Part shown: in pieces, positions 31,992 to 37,654 of the stretch
Layout of the letters: every line of letters starts with the position of its first letter
Numbering within the stretch: the stretch's first letter is position 1
The notes under the pieces: generated by a model
The model's input: the letters and a program-made list of their open reading frames with translations, nothing else
The model's database searches: none
Told to the model about the DNA's origin: nothing
Assembly (NCBI GenBank): GCA_016204275.1
Contig: JACQKZ010000009.1
Coordinates: forward strand, 1 to 37,654
Direction of reading: 5' to 3'
Source of the DNA: Nanobdellati archaeon
GTDB taxonomy: Archaea > Nanobdellota > Nanobdellia > UBA10117
DNA: 37,654 nucleotides
Program-made: the position numbers and the translations under genes

Positions 31992-32119
31992 TGCGGAGGG
32001 AAGGATTTACATCGAACGGCGTTCGCTGAACAGCTGAACTTCGTTCATCTTTGAACCTTCGAACCCACTAAGGGACTACCCCCTCAAGGTAGCGTGTTTG
32101 ACCGCTTCACTACCTCCGC
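31992..32119 (-). tRNA. tRNA-Leu (GAG) with a 43-nt insertion in the T loop
   Basis: Acceptor stem GCGGAGG/CCTCCGC with A73. The D stem is GTG/CAC, and the anticodon stem CTACC/GGTAG encloses TTGAGGG, giving anticodon GAG (Leu). A long variable arm (CCC-TTAGT-GGG) confirms a class II tRNA. The T stem is GAAGG/CCTTC. The T loop reads TTCAA, then about 43 extra bases, then AT; the insertion is at position 58/59 or 59/60. The insert folds into small GAAC/GTTC hairpins. Without it the tRNA is 85 nt. The position between rpoD and rpl18e suggests co-transcription with the operon. Confidence 0.87.
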
Positions 32120-32149
32120 ATTTTCGCTTTTTAATGAGCGTAGCGAGCG

Positions 32150-32905
32150 TCAGAGTTTTGCATTCTTTGCTTTTTGCTCAATTACCTCTACCGCTTCTGA
32201 CATTATTTCCTGCGGAGACTTTGAGCCCCAGCTTTCGAGCGTGAATATAAATTGCGAATCGCTATTCTTAACGACAAAGCCATTCTTCTGGCAAATCTCG
32301 CCATAGGCTTCTGTCCATTTTGCGATATTTTTAATTTCCAGGCCTTTGCCGGATTTTTCGACGATTGGAACATTTTCCAGCACAGTTTTTGCGTCTGCAT
32401 CTTTTGTCGCTTCGATTTCAGGCATACCTAAGTAATACACATGGCCTGCATTCCATTTTGCATGTTCCAGGCCCTTGCCAAGTATCGCTACCGCTTCAAG
32501 TTCTACTTCCTGATTTTCCAAGAGTTTTACAATTACTGTTTCTGGGTGTACAACTTTTACATCTGGGTCTTTTATTTTCATATCTTTTGCATAAACTGTT
32601 ACGGGGCCTTTTGCCCTCAGCGTCATTTTAACCGAACATTTTGCGCATAGCTTGCCACTGCATGTGCACTCGCTCGGCAAGTTGTAGCCCTTTGGTGTTT
32701 TTAGGACAACCAGCCCTAACCGATGCGCCAGCATCTCATCGTAAAGCGCAGACGAATTCTGGGTGAAATAAACATCATCTATTGCCAGCGTTGGAACTTC
32801 GAACATTGACGCGCGCCTGATCTCATTTACAAACTCCGGCGTGGTCTTGTCTAGCACAAGCTTAATTTCGTTTTCACTTTGTTCCAGCATTTTAATTGTT
32901 ACCAT
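32150..32905 (-). CDS. rpoD: RNA polymerase subunit D (RPB3/alpha homologue)
   Basis: Signature FVNEIRRASMFEVPTLAIDDVYFTQNSSALYDEMLAHRLGLVVLKT (about residues 25-70). The cysteine cluster CTCSGKLCAKCSV is typical of archaeal RpoD. The insert and C-terminal dimerisation region follow. The start is the ATG 32905 (MVTIKML), 1 base after the S11 stop, with GGAGGG just upstream inside the S11 end; the track ORF is too long at the 5' side. RpoD and RpoL nucleate polymerase assembly. Confidence 0.96.
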   Translation of the reverse strand: MVTIKMLEQSENEIKLVLDKTTPEFVNEIRRASMFEVPTLAIDDVYFTQNSSALYDEMLAHRLGLVVLKTPKGYNLPSECTCSGKLCAKCSVKMTLRAKGPVTVYAKDMKIKDPDVKVVHPETVIVKLLENQEVELEAVAILGKGLEHAKWNAGHVYYLGMPEIEATKDADAKTVLENVPIVEKSGKGLEIKNIAKWTEAYGEICQKNGFVVKNSDSQFIFTLESWGSKSPQEIMSEAVEVIEQKAKNAKL

Positions 32906-32906
32906 C

Positions 32907-33302
32907 TTAAACCCTCCTTCCTCTCTTTCCGCCCTTTTTACGGCAGCCGCCGTATGGAATAGGAGTAACGTCTTCAATTCCCATTATTCTCATGCCTGCC
33001 CGTGTGAGCGATCGGATGGCTGGCTGCGCGCCCTGGCCCGGGAATCTTGCGCCATTCTGGCCGCCCTGTGCGCGGACTTTTACATATATTTTTGCTACGC
33101 CTTTTTCTAAAGCCTCAGACGCTGCTTTTTTTGCAGCCATCATTGCCGCGGTTGGCGAGCCTTCCAGCCTGTCTGACTTTACCATCTGGCCACCCGAGGA
33201 AAAGCCAACTGTTTCCGAGCCCGTGGCGTCGGTGATGTGTATGATTGTGTTATTATATGACGCATAGATGTGCGCAATGCCTATTCGTTCTGCTTTTGCC
33301 AT
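32907..33302 (-). CDS. rps11: Ribosomal protein S11 (uS11)
   Basis: [23 protein letters not shown] and the C-terminal [26 protein letters not shown] (here [16 protein letters not shown]) are diagnostic. Length 131. It is preceded by GGAGGAGCAGAAGAAATAA, a copy of the S4 tail sequence that now supplies its ribosome binding site. Confidence 0.97.
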   Translation of the reverse strand: MAKAERIGIAHIYASYNNTIIHITDATGSETVGFSSGGQMVKSDRLEGSPTAAMMAAKKAASEALEKGVAKIYVKVRAQGGQNGARFPGQGAQPAIRSLTRAGMRIMGIEDVTPIPYGGCRKKGGKRGRRV

Positions 33303-33421
33303 TTATTTCTTCTGCTCCTCCCAGCCGCCAAATCGGCTGGCGCTTTGGTCGCATTCGCTTTGCGAATGCAACAGCTGCCATACGAATATTAAGGTTTTCA
33401 TTTTATTTCTTCTGCGCCTCC
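33301..33421. repeat. Palindromic insertion with 21-bp direct repeats between rps4 and rps11
   Basis: 33301-33321 and 33401-33421 match in 19 of 21 positions (TTTATTTCTTCTGC-CCTCC), exactly 100 bases apart. The second copy is the end of rps4; the first supplies the rps11 leader. Between them lie CCAGCCG/CGGCTGG (33321-33340) and GCATTCGC-ttt-GCGAATGC (33351-33369). The layout fits an element insertion with a long target duplication. Confidence 0.75.
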
Positions 33422-33927
33422 TCTGCCTTTTGCTCTCTTATGGCCTGCTCTGCCTGTGCCTTTGGATTGAAGCCTGACACGAATGTGATTTCATCCACTG
33501 GCCTGACAAAATAAGAAGGCGAATCGACTTTCTCACTGTTGACAATGACTTTTCTGTGAACTATGAACTGGCGGGCTTGCTTCGGCGTGACTGCAAATCC
33601 CTTTTTGTAAAGTATTGTCTGCAATCTTTTTTCAAGCACATCGCGGACCGTCAGGGATAATATGTCATCTACGTCAGACTCTTCGCCCAGTAATCCAAGG
33701 CGCTGAAGTTTCTCGAGCAGAATTTTTTCCGCAGTCTCTTTTTTTGCGCCGATGAGGCCGACTGTCTGCTTGGCCTGCTCCCTCCAAGTTCTTAGCTTTG
33801 ACTGCGCCTTGTATATTTCGCGCTTGTTAACAAGTCCATACTCGCTGATTAGTTTATTTTCGTCCTTGATTCTATCAGCTTTCCATGGATGCCTTGGCCC
33901 TTCATATTTTTTTATCTGACGTCTCAT
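33403..33927 (-). CDS. rps4: Ribosomal protein S4 (uS4)
   Basis: HPWKADRIKDENKLISEYGLVNKREIYK is the archaeal S4 N-terminus; the S4 RNA-binding domain RLQTILYKKGFAVTPKQARQFIVHRKVIVNSEKVDSPSYFV follows. Length 174; it ends with a short Ala/Glu/Lys tail. 13 bases after rps13. Confidence 0.97.
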   Translation of the reverse strand: MRRQIKKYEGPRHPWKADRIKDENKLISEYGLVNKREIYKAQSKLRTWREQAKQTVGLIGAKKETAEKILLEKLQRLGLLGEESDVDDILSLTVRDVLEKRLQTILYKKGFAVTPKQARQFIVHRKVIVNSEKVDSPSYFVRPVDEITFVSGFNPKAQAEQAIREQKAEEAQKK

Positions 33928-33940
33928 TTTAGATTTTCAC

Positions 33941-34465
33941 TTATTTCTTTTTATCCTTGGCTTCTGCGGCGGCTGTTGCTTTCTTGGCTGCTCCTTCTGC
34001 CTGGCCCTTCTTCTTTCTTGCAACTCCGAGTGTTGCGCCGCGCCTGCCAGTCGTCCTTGTCTTCTGGCCGCGGACTTTCTTCGAGCCCTTGGTGTGCCTC
34101 ATGCCCTTGTAAGATCTTATCTTTTTAATAAATTTAATATCCATTTGATTTTGCAGTGTCAAATCAGAAGCTATAAAATGTTTATCTTCGCCGGTTTCTA
34201 AGTCTTTGCGGTGATTGAACAGCCATTTTGGAATTTCGTATTTTTCAGGGTGCTCCATTGCTTCCTCTATTTTTTCTATTTCCTCTGGCGAGAAGTTGCC
34301 TGTCTTTTCTGTTTTGTTGAGATTCATGGCGCCGCAGATCGCGTTGGCCATCATGAAATCCACGCCCTTGACATGTGTCATTGCCATAAAAATCGACGTA
34401 TTTCCATCTACGTCCTTGTCTGCGATTCGCACCAAATCCCTGAATTCCTTAACTTGCTCTGCCAT
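33941..34465 (-). CDS. rps13: Ribosomal protein S13 (uS13)
   Basis: FRDLVRIADKDVDGNTSIFMAMTHVKGVDFMMANAIC and KKIRSYKGMRHTKGSKKVRGQKTRTTGRRGATLGVARKKKG are S13 signatures. The C-terminus has an extra Ala/Lys-rich tail of about 20 residues. First gene of the operon; its promoter is probably the AAAAACC TATA box near 34560, giving a leader of about 70 bases. Confidence 0.97.
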   Translation of the reverse strand: MAEQVKEFRDLVRIADKDVDGNTSIFMAMTHVKGVDFMMANAICGAMNLNKTEKTGNFSPEEIEKIEEAMEHPEKYEIPKWLFNHRKDLETGEDKHFIASDLTLQNQMDIKFIKKIRSYKGMRHTKGSKKVRGQKTRTTGRRGATLGVARKKKGQAEGAAKKATAAAEAKDKKK

Positions 34466-34480
34466 ATTTTGTGTTTTAAC

Positions 34481-34519
34481 CTGTTACAGAAATCACTACG
34501 TTGTTTTGTGCTGTAACAG
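34481..34519. promoter_or_regulatory. Inverted repeat in the leader of the rps13 operon
   Basis: CTGTTACAG (34481-34489) and CTGTAACAG (34511-34519) are a perfect 9-base inverted repeat with a 21-base loop. It lies between the probable transcription start and the rps13 ATG. It would form a hairpin in the leader RNA and may control ribosomal protein synthesis, as leader structures do in bacteria; this role is inferred. Confidence 0.55.
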
Positions 34520-34568
34520 CAACCCGCTGACGCAGGAATACTAATCGGCTGTTTGTTGGGTTTTTAAG

Positions 34569-34615
34569 CGTTTCGCAAGCGCGAAACGGTTATCACACAA
34601 ACAAAGTTTGTGATA
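34569..34615. repeat. Paired-hairpin element upstream of the rps13 promoter
   Basis: CGTTTCGC-aagc-GCGAAACG (34569-34588, perfect) is followed by TATCACA-CAAAC/GTTTG-TGATA (34591-34615, 2-base bulge). Same layout as the other paired-hairpin copies. The spacer 34466-34711 otherwise contains no ORF. Confidence 0.6.
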
Positions 34616-34711
34616 TAAAGGTTGCTATCTGCAAACACTTTGATTTGTTTAGTTATTTCGCTATTATAAAAAGCCAATAAAATTTAATAATCCAAATTGT
34701 ATACTATTGGC

Positions 34712-35590
34712 ATGGCCACTAAGAATAAACCCTCCCTCGGCGTAATATGCACGCCGCGCGGTAATGCTACTGAAAAAAATCTTTTTCCAATCCTGAAAGA
34801 AAAATTTAACCTCGTGCTTTTTCCAATTCAGAACGAGATAAACTTTGCTAAGCTTAAAGATGATGCCAAAAATATCCGCGTTGTTTTAAACACTGCAGGT
34901 GACATGCCAAACACTTACGATTCAATCGAAATCGCCAAAACGCTCGAAGGCCTTGGCAAGCTAGTAATAGATTCTACAAAATCGTTCTACTACCGCGAAG
35001 ATAAATGGAAATTTTACCAGATTTGCCTCAAGCATGGCCTGCCGACGCCCACAACATATTACATACCGCGCACTATTAATTTTTCTAGGGCGGATCTGCG
35101 AAAAATTCTGGACGGCGGGCCAGTCGTGTTTAAGGGAATTTTTTCTGATACTGGAAGGGCGGTAAAGCGGGCGATGGATTATGGGGAAGCGCTGAAAGTC
35201 CTGCGCAGCCTAAGAAAACTTGATAAGATAATGCCAATAATAGCCCAAAGATATATTCCGCACGGCAAGGTCAGCTATCGAGTTACGATGGCTGGCAATA
35301 ACATAATACAGGCAATAATTAAATCTGGAAAAAACTGGAAGGAAGGAAAGCTTTTTTATAAAAATGAAAAATATCGCCTATTCAAACCCGACAAAAAACT
35401 AACTGCGATTTGCAAAAAGGCTGCGAAGGCTTTTGGAATAACATGGTGCGGCCTTGACTTCGTACGCGACGCAGGCGGCAAGTGGCATATAATTGAAATC
35501 AATAGCTGCCCCAGCATGGATTTTGTGCTAAGCGATATGAAACGTGCTAACACTGCGCTCGCAAACTATTTTCTTAAACTTGTAAAATAA
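34712..35590 (+). CDS. RimK-like ATP-grasp ligase
   Basis: ATP-grasp enzymes join a carboxylate to an amino group using ATP. GPVVFKGIFSDTGRAV (about residues 142-157) is the ATP-binding strand, QRYIPHGKVSYRVTMAG the second, and WCGLDFVRDAGGKWHIIEINSCPSMDF (metal-binding D...E.N motif, about 245-275) the end. The N-terminal part is a pre-ATP-grasp fold. The substrate (glutamate-type ligation, lysine or cofactor pathways) cannot be chosen. The track TTG start is replaced by ATG 34712. Its 3' end is 1 base before the tRNA-Ser gene on the other strand. Confidence 0.85.
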   Translation: MATKNKPSLGVICTPRGNATEKNLFPILKEKFNLVLFPIQNEINFAKLKDDAKNIRVVLNTAGDMPNTYDSIEIAKTLEGLGKLVIDSTKSFYYREDKWKFYQICLKHGLPTPTTYYIPRTINFSRADLRKILDGGPVVFKGIFSDTGRAVKRAMDYGEALKVLRSLRKLDKIMPIIAQRYIPHGKVSYRVTMAGNNIIQAIIKSGKNWKEGKLFYKNEKYRLFKPDKKLTAICKKAAKAFGITWCGLDFVRDAGGKWHIIEINSCPSMDFVLSDMKRANTALANYFLKLVK

Positions 35591-35591
35591 G

Positions 35592-35768
35592 CGCCGTGGC
35601 CCGGATTTCCAAAGCCTCGAAGAGGCGTGGCACAGCCGAATCGCAATTCGGTTGTGTCTTTGAACCGGGAAACCCTTGCGGGAACAAGCTGTCACGATAG
35701 AAGCATTAGCAAGAACTGCTTTTGCCCTATTTCCAGGCCTGCGGAGTACCAGGTTGTCCCACCACGGC
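35592..35768 (-). tRNA. tRNA-Ser (GGA) with two insertions: anticodon loop and T loop
   Basis: Acceptor GCCGTGG/CCACGGC with G73, the usual serine discriminator. D stem GGA/TCC, anticodon stem CAGGC/GCTTG around CTGGAA, anticodon GGA (Ser). About 40 bases are inserted after position 37/38, containing the hairpin AGCA-gttct-TGCT and outer ATAG/CTAT pairing. A long variable arm CCC-GCAA-GGG follows. T stem CCCGG/CCGGG; the T loop is TTCAA, about 53 extra bases, AT. The second insert is two hairpins (CACAACCGAAT/ATTCGGCTGTG and GCCTC-ttc-GAGGC). The mature form would be about 84 nt. Confidence 0.85.
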
Positions 35769-35812
35769 ACATAATAAATTCGATAATTCTATTTAAAAGC
35801 CTTGCAGACATG

Positions 35813-36394
35813 TTACAATATTTCTGCGCTGAGGATTTTAACTTCCCGCAATGGCCTGTCGCCGCTGTCTGTCTGGACGGCTGCGATTTTGTCAACAACG
35901 TCCATTCCTTCTACAACCATGCCGAATGCGGGGTGCTTGCCATCAAGGAAATTATTGTTAACCAGATTTATGAAGAATTGGCTTCCACCAGTGTTCGGGC
36001 CTGAATTCGCCATCGATATTGTTCCTCGTTCGTTTTTATTTCCGCCTTTGTGCGTGAATTCATCTTTGATATCATAGCCTGGCCCGCCCATGCCAGTGCC
36101 TGTCGGGTCGCCGCCCTGTATCATAAACCCGTTTATTACTCGGTGAAAAATAACTCCGTTGTAGAATCCCTGCTTTACGAGTTTTTCAAAATTGCCGGCT
36201 GTTACTGGCATATCTGAGTATAATTGTATCTTTATGTCGCCTAGGTTTGTGCGCAACAAAACAGTTTTACTTTCGCCAGATATTTTTTTCCCAACCATTA
36301 TTCCACCTGCAATTACTAGTATTAAAATTACCACTGCCACTATTATTTTAAAGCTTGCCATTCTTTTTTCAGCCTCGATCATTTTCGGATGCAT
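35813..36394 (-). CDS. Membrane-anchored cyclophilin-type peptidyl-prolyl isomerase
   Basis: Speeds cis-trans isomerisation of proline peptide bonds in folding proteins. A membrane anchor (about residues 15-35) is followed by the cyclophilin fold: VIFHRVINGFMIQGGDPTGTGMGGPGY (catalytic Arg in FHRV), GTISMANSGPNTGGSQFFI and LDGKHPAFGMVVEGMDVV. Residues 45-193 match the short bacterial-type cyclophilins. It probably acts outside the membrane on exported proteins. A TATA-like TTTTTTAAC is about 28 bases before the ATG. Confidence 0.95.
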   Translation of the reverse strand: MHPKMIEAEKRMASFKIIVAVVILILVIAGGIMVGKKISGESKTVLLRTNLGDIKIQLYSDMPVTAGNFEKLVKQGFYNGVIFHRVINGFMIQGGDPTGTGMGGPGYDIKDEFTHKGGNKNERGTISMANSGPNTGGSQFFINLVNNNFLDGKHPAFGMVVEGMDVVDKIAAVQTDSGDRPLREVKILSAEIL

Positions 36395-36467
36395 TCACAT
36401 CTGACTGTTCCATGTTTTAGTTAAAAAATAAAGAGGTTATAAAATTATCTATATCATGTCTGATGTA

Positions 36468-36911
36468 TTACATGCCAAAATGGACTTCTTTTGGTGCAGG
36501 CACGACCTTAGCTTCTAATTCACAGTCAACGCCCTTCAGTAAAAAAAGCGCAACCCTTGCGGCATTTCTTGCGCCAATAACAAGGTACCTATCTAATATT
36601 CCATTAAGATTGTCATCCGTGCCGAGTTTTTCTGGCCTACTATGGCTTACGTCTTTCCAATTTACATCCATTAAAAGCACTCTAGTTAAATTATAAACAC
36701 TCATGAGATACTCTTTCGCTTGCTGTGGCGTAAACTGCCTTGCTGCAAACGCATCGGCAAGTGCTTGCAAATCTTTTATGTGGTGCCTTGGGGAAAGCAC
36801 GCCATCATCTGATGAGCCATAAGAATGTCCCTTTGCGCTTGCCGCATCTGCAAATTGCAGCCACGTCTCTGGTACGGTATTAAAATACTTTAATGAATTT
36901 GACGCAACCAT
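36468..36911 (-). CDS. Hypothetical protein (147 aa)
   Basis: Unrecognised; helical middle (DLQALADAFAARQFTPQQAKEYLMSVYNLTRVLLMDVNW) and a beta-like C-terminus. Soluble. GTTTATAAC lies about 27 bases before the ATG, so it is probably leaderless and separate from both neighbours. Confidence 0.55.
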   Translation of the reverse strand: MVASNSLKYFNTVPETWLQFADAASAKGHSYGSSDDGVLSPRHHIKDLQALADAFAARQFTPQQAKEYLMSVYNLTRVLLMDVNWKDVSHSRPEKLGTDDNLNGILDRYLVIGARNAARVALFLLKGVDCELEAKVVPAPKEVHFGM

Positions 36912-36945
36912 AAAATTATAGCAAACAAAATAGTTATAAACCTTT

Positions 36946-37566
36946 CTATTTCATCCCTTTTACAACCCAAAACCCGCCAGACCTAGCTAAAACCTCGACC
37001 TTTGAGAAAATTATTTTCATTTTATTGAATAAATACTCGCCACCCTTTGATTTGCGGGCGACGATTTGTAAGCTGCCTTTCGGCTTCAAATGCGTTATTG
37101 AGTGCTCAATCATGTGCAGCACGATTTTGCGGCCGGCCACCATCGGCGGGTTCAGCAGAATCGCATCAAACACTTCTCCCTCAACCGGCCCGTAGGCATT
37201 TCCCTGCCGCGCCTCCGCGTTTTTTATTTTGTTGAGCTTGATATTTTTCTGCGCCAAGCCAACCGCGCGCTTGTTTATGTCTGCCAGAATTACTTTTGCT
37301 TTCGGTGAAAGTTTTGCCGCGGCCAAGCCAAGAATTCCATAGCCGCAGCCTAAATCCAAAATCTGGCCGGACTTCGGCAGCTGCATCACGCTGGCCAGCA
37401 GTTCTGAGGCGGTGTCAACTTCCTTCGCAGAGAAAACGCCCGGCGCGGATTTTAATTTTATCGCAACTCCACGTAGTTTAAAGTCCTCAAGCTCGTACTC
37501 GAAGTATTTTGATTTTGGGCTTTCAGTATAATAATGCTCGGTTTCTATGCTTAGTTCGGAATCCAT
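36946..37566 (-). CDS. MJ0882-like class I methyltransferase (RsmC-related)
   Basis: ETEHYYTESPKSKYFEYELEDFKLRG...GVFSAKEVD is the N-terminus typical of the MJ0882 group. The SAM-binding motif LDLGCGYGILGLAA and the second-strand VILADINKRAVGLAQKN follow, with motif IV NPPM marking an N-methyltransferase acting on a base. Probably methylates a guanosine of small-subunit rRNA or another RNA base. Length 206, normal. Upstream is an A/T-rich triple repeat of ATATTATTTA (about 37572-37606) containing its TATA box. Confidence 0.88.
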   Translation of the reverse strand: MDSELSIETEHYYTESPKSKYFEYELEDFKLRGVAIKLKSAPGVFSAKEVDTASELLASVMQLPKSGQILDLGCGYGILGLAAAKLSPKAKVILADINKRAVGLAQKNIKLNKIKNAEARQGNAYGPVEGEVFDAILLNPPMVAGRKIVLHMIEHSITHLKPKGSLQIVARKSKGGEYLFNKMKIIFSKVEVLARSGGFWVVKGMK

Positions 37567-37587
37567 GTTATTTATTAATATTTAATA

Positions 37588-37653
37588 TTATTTAATATTA
37601 TTTAATTTATTTCTGAGTACTTCCGCGCCAAAGCCGGCCAGCATGCTAACATA
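37588..37653 (-). CDS. Possible C-terminal end of a gene running off the right edge
   Basis: On the minus strand a frame open to the window edge reads MLAGFGAEVLRNKLNNIK and stops at a TAA 21 bases before the methyltransferase ATG. The composition looks protein-like, but only about 21 codons are visible, so this is tentative. Confidence 0.3.
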   Translation of the reverse strand, partial: YVSMLAGFGAEVLRNKLNNIK

Positions 37654-37654
37654 C

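Noticed and set aside
35592-35768. Canonical bulge-helix-bulge splice motifs at the tRNA insertions
   Set aside because: I tried to fit the 3-base bulges and 4-bp central helix at the Ser, Leu and Gln junctions and could not find a convincing strict match, so I report insertions and leave splicing as inference.
35592-35768. A structured RNA such as SRP or RNase P RNA on the plus strand
   Set aside because: The complementary strand folds into a full tRNA-Ser with G73 and a long variable arm, which explains the terminal pairing.

Overview
The window is archaeal. It carries a divergent RNA polymerase and ribosomal protein operon (S13, S4, S11, RpoD, tRNA-Leu, L18e, L13, S9, RpoN), transcription factor E, an archaeal ATP-dependent DNA ligase, archaeal-type Elp3, a TrmB-family regulator and an MJ0882-like methyltransferase. 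Most genes have a TATA-like box (TTTATAAA type) about 25-28 bases before the start codon and no Shine-Dalgarno sequence, so most mRNAs are probably leaderless. Many small unrecognised proteins and compact spacing suggest a DPANN-type lineage (Diapherotrites, Micrarchaeota or Woesearchaeota-like), but I cannot fix the phylum from sequence alone.

Layout. 1-12.2 kb: partial metallophosphoesterase, a coiled-coil protein with a degraded KaiC/RecA-like domain, surface proteins, DNA ligase, a long dCTP-deaminase-family protein, a run of small unknown genes, a TFIIB-like protein without a zinc ribbon, and a minus-strand cluster with a PD-(D/E)XK-like protein. 12.3-24.4 kb: accessory genes, including a winged-helix regulator, a 728-residue secreted protein, a PPP-type phosphatase, a TrmB regulator, a second dCTP deaminase, an SppA-like protease and helical proteins of unknown role. 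24.4-28.5 kb: Elp3, two family 2 glycosyltransferases and a polyprenol-kinase-like membrane protein (a probable protein glycosylation set), then tRNA-Gln. 28.7-34.5 kb (minus strand): TFE and a site-2 protease, then the ribosomal/RNAP operon. 34.7-37.6 kb: ATP-grasp ligase, tRNA-Ser, membrane-anchored cyclophilin, a small unknown and a methyltransferase.

The most striking signals are two linked ones. First, all three tRNA genes (Gln-UUG, Leu-GAG, Ser-GGA) are interrupted inside the T arm or T loop by 31-53 nt, and tRNA-Ser also has an insertion of about 40 nt in the anticodon loop. Second, short paired-hairpin elements recur throughout: in gene spacers, in-frame inside the DNA ligase and Elp3 genes, and apparently inside two of the tRNA T loops. 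Two copies (28.3 and 31.9 kb) are clearly homologous and show compensatory stem changes. Two insertions (28.3 and 33.3 kb) are flanked by direct repeats of 19-21 bp, as expected for target duplication. This looks like a small non-autonomous palindromic element family that invades protein genes and possibly tRNA genes of an archaeon; whether the tRNA copies are removed as introns is the key open question.
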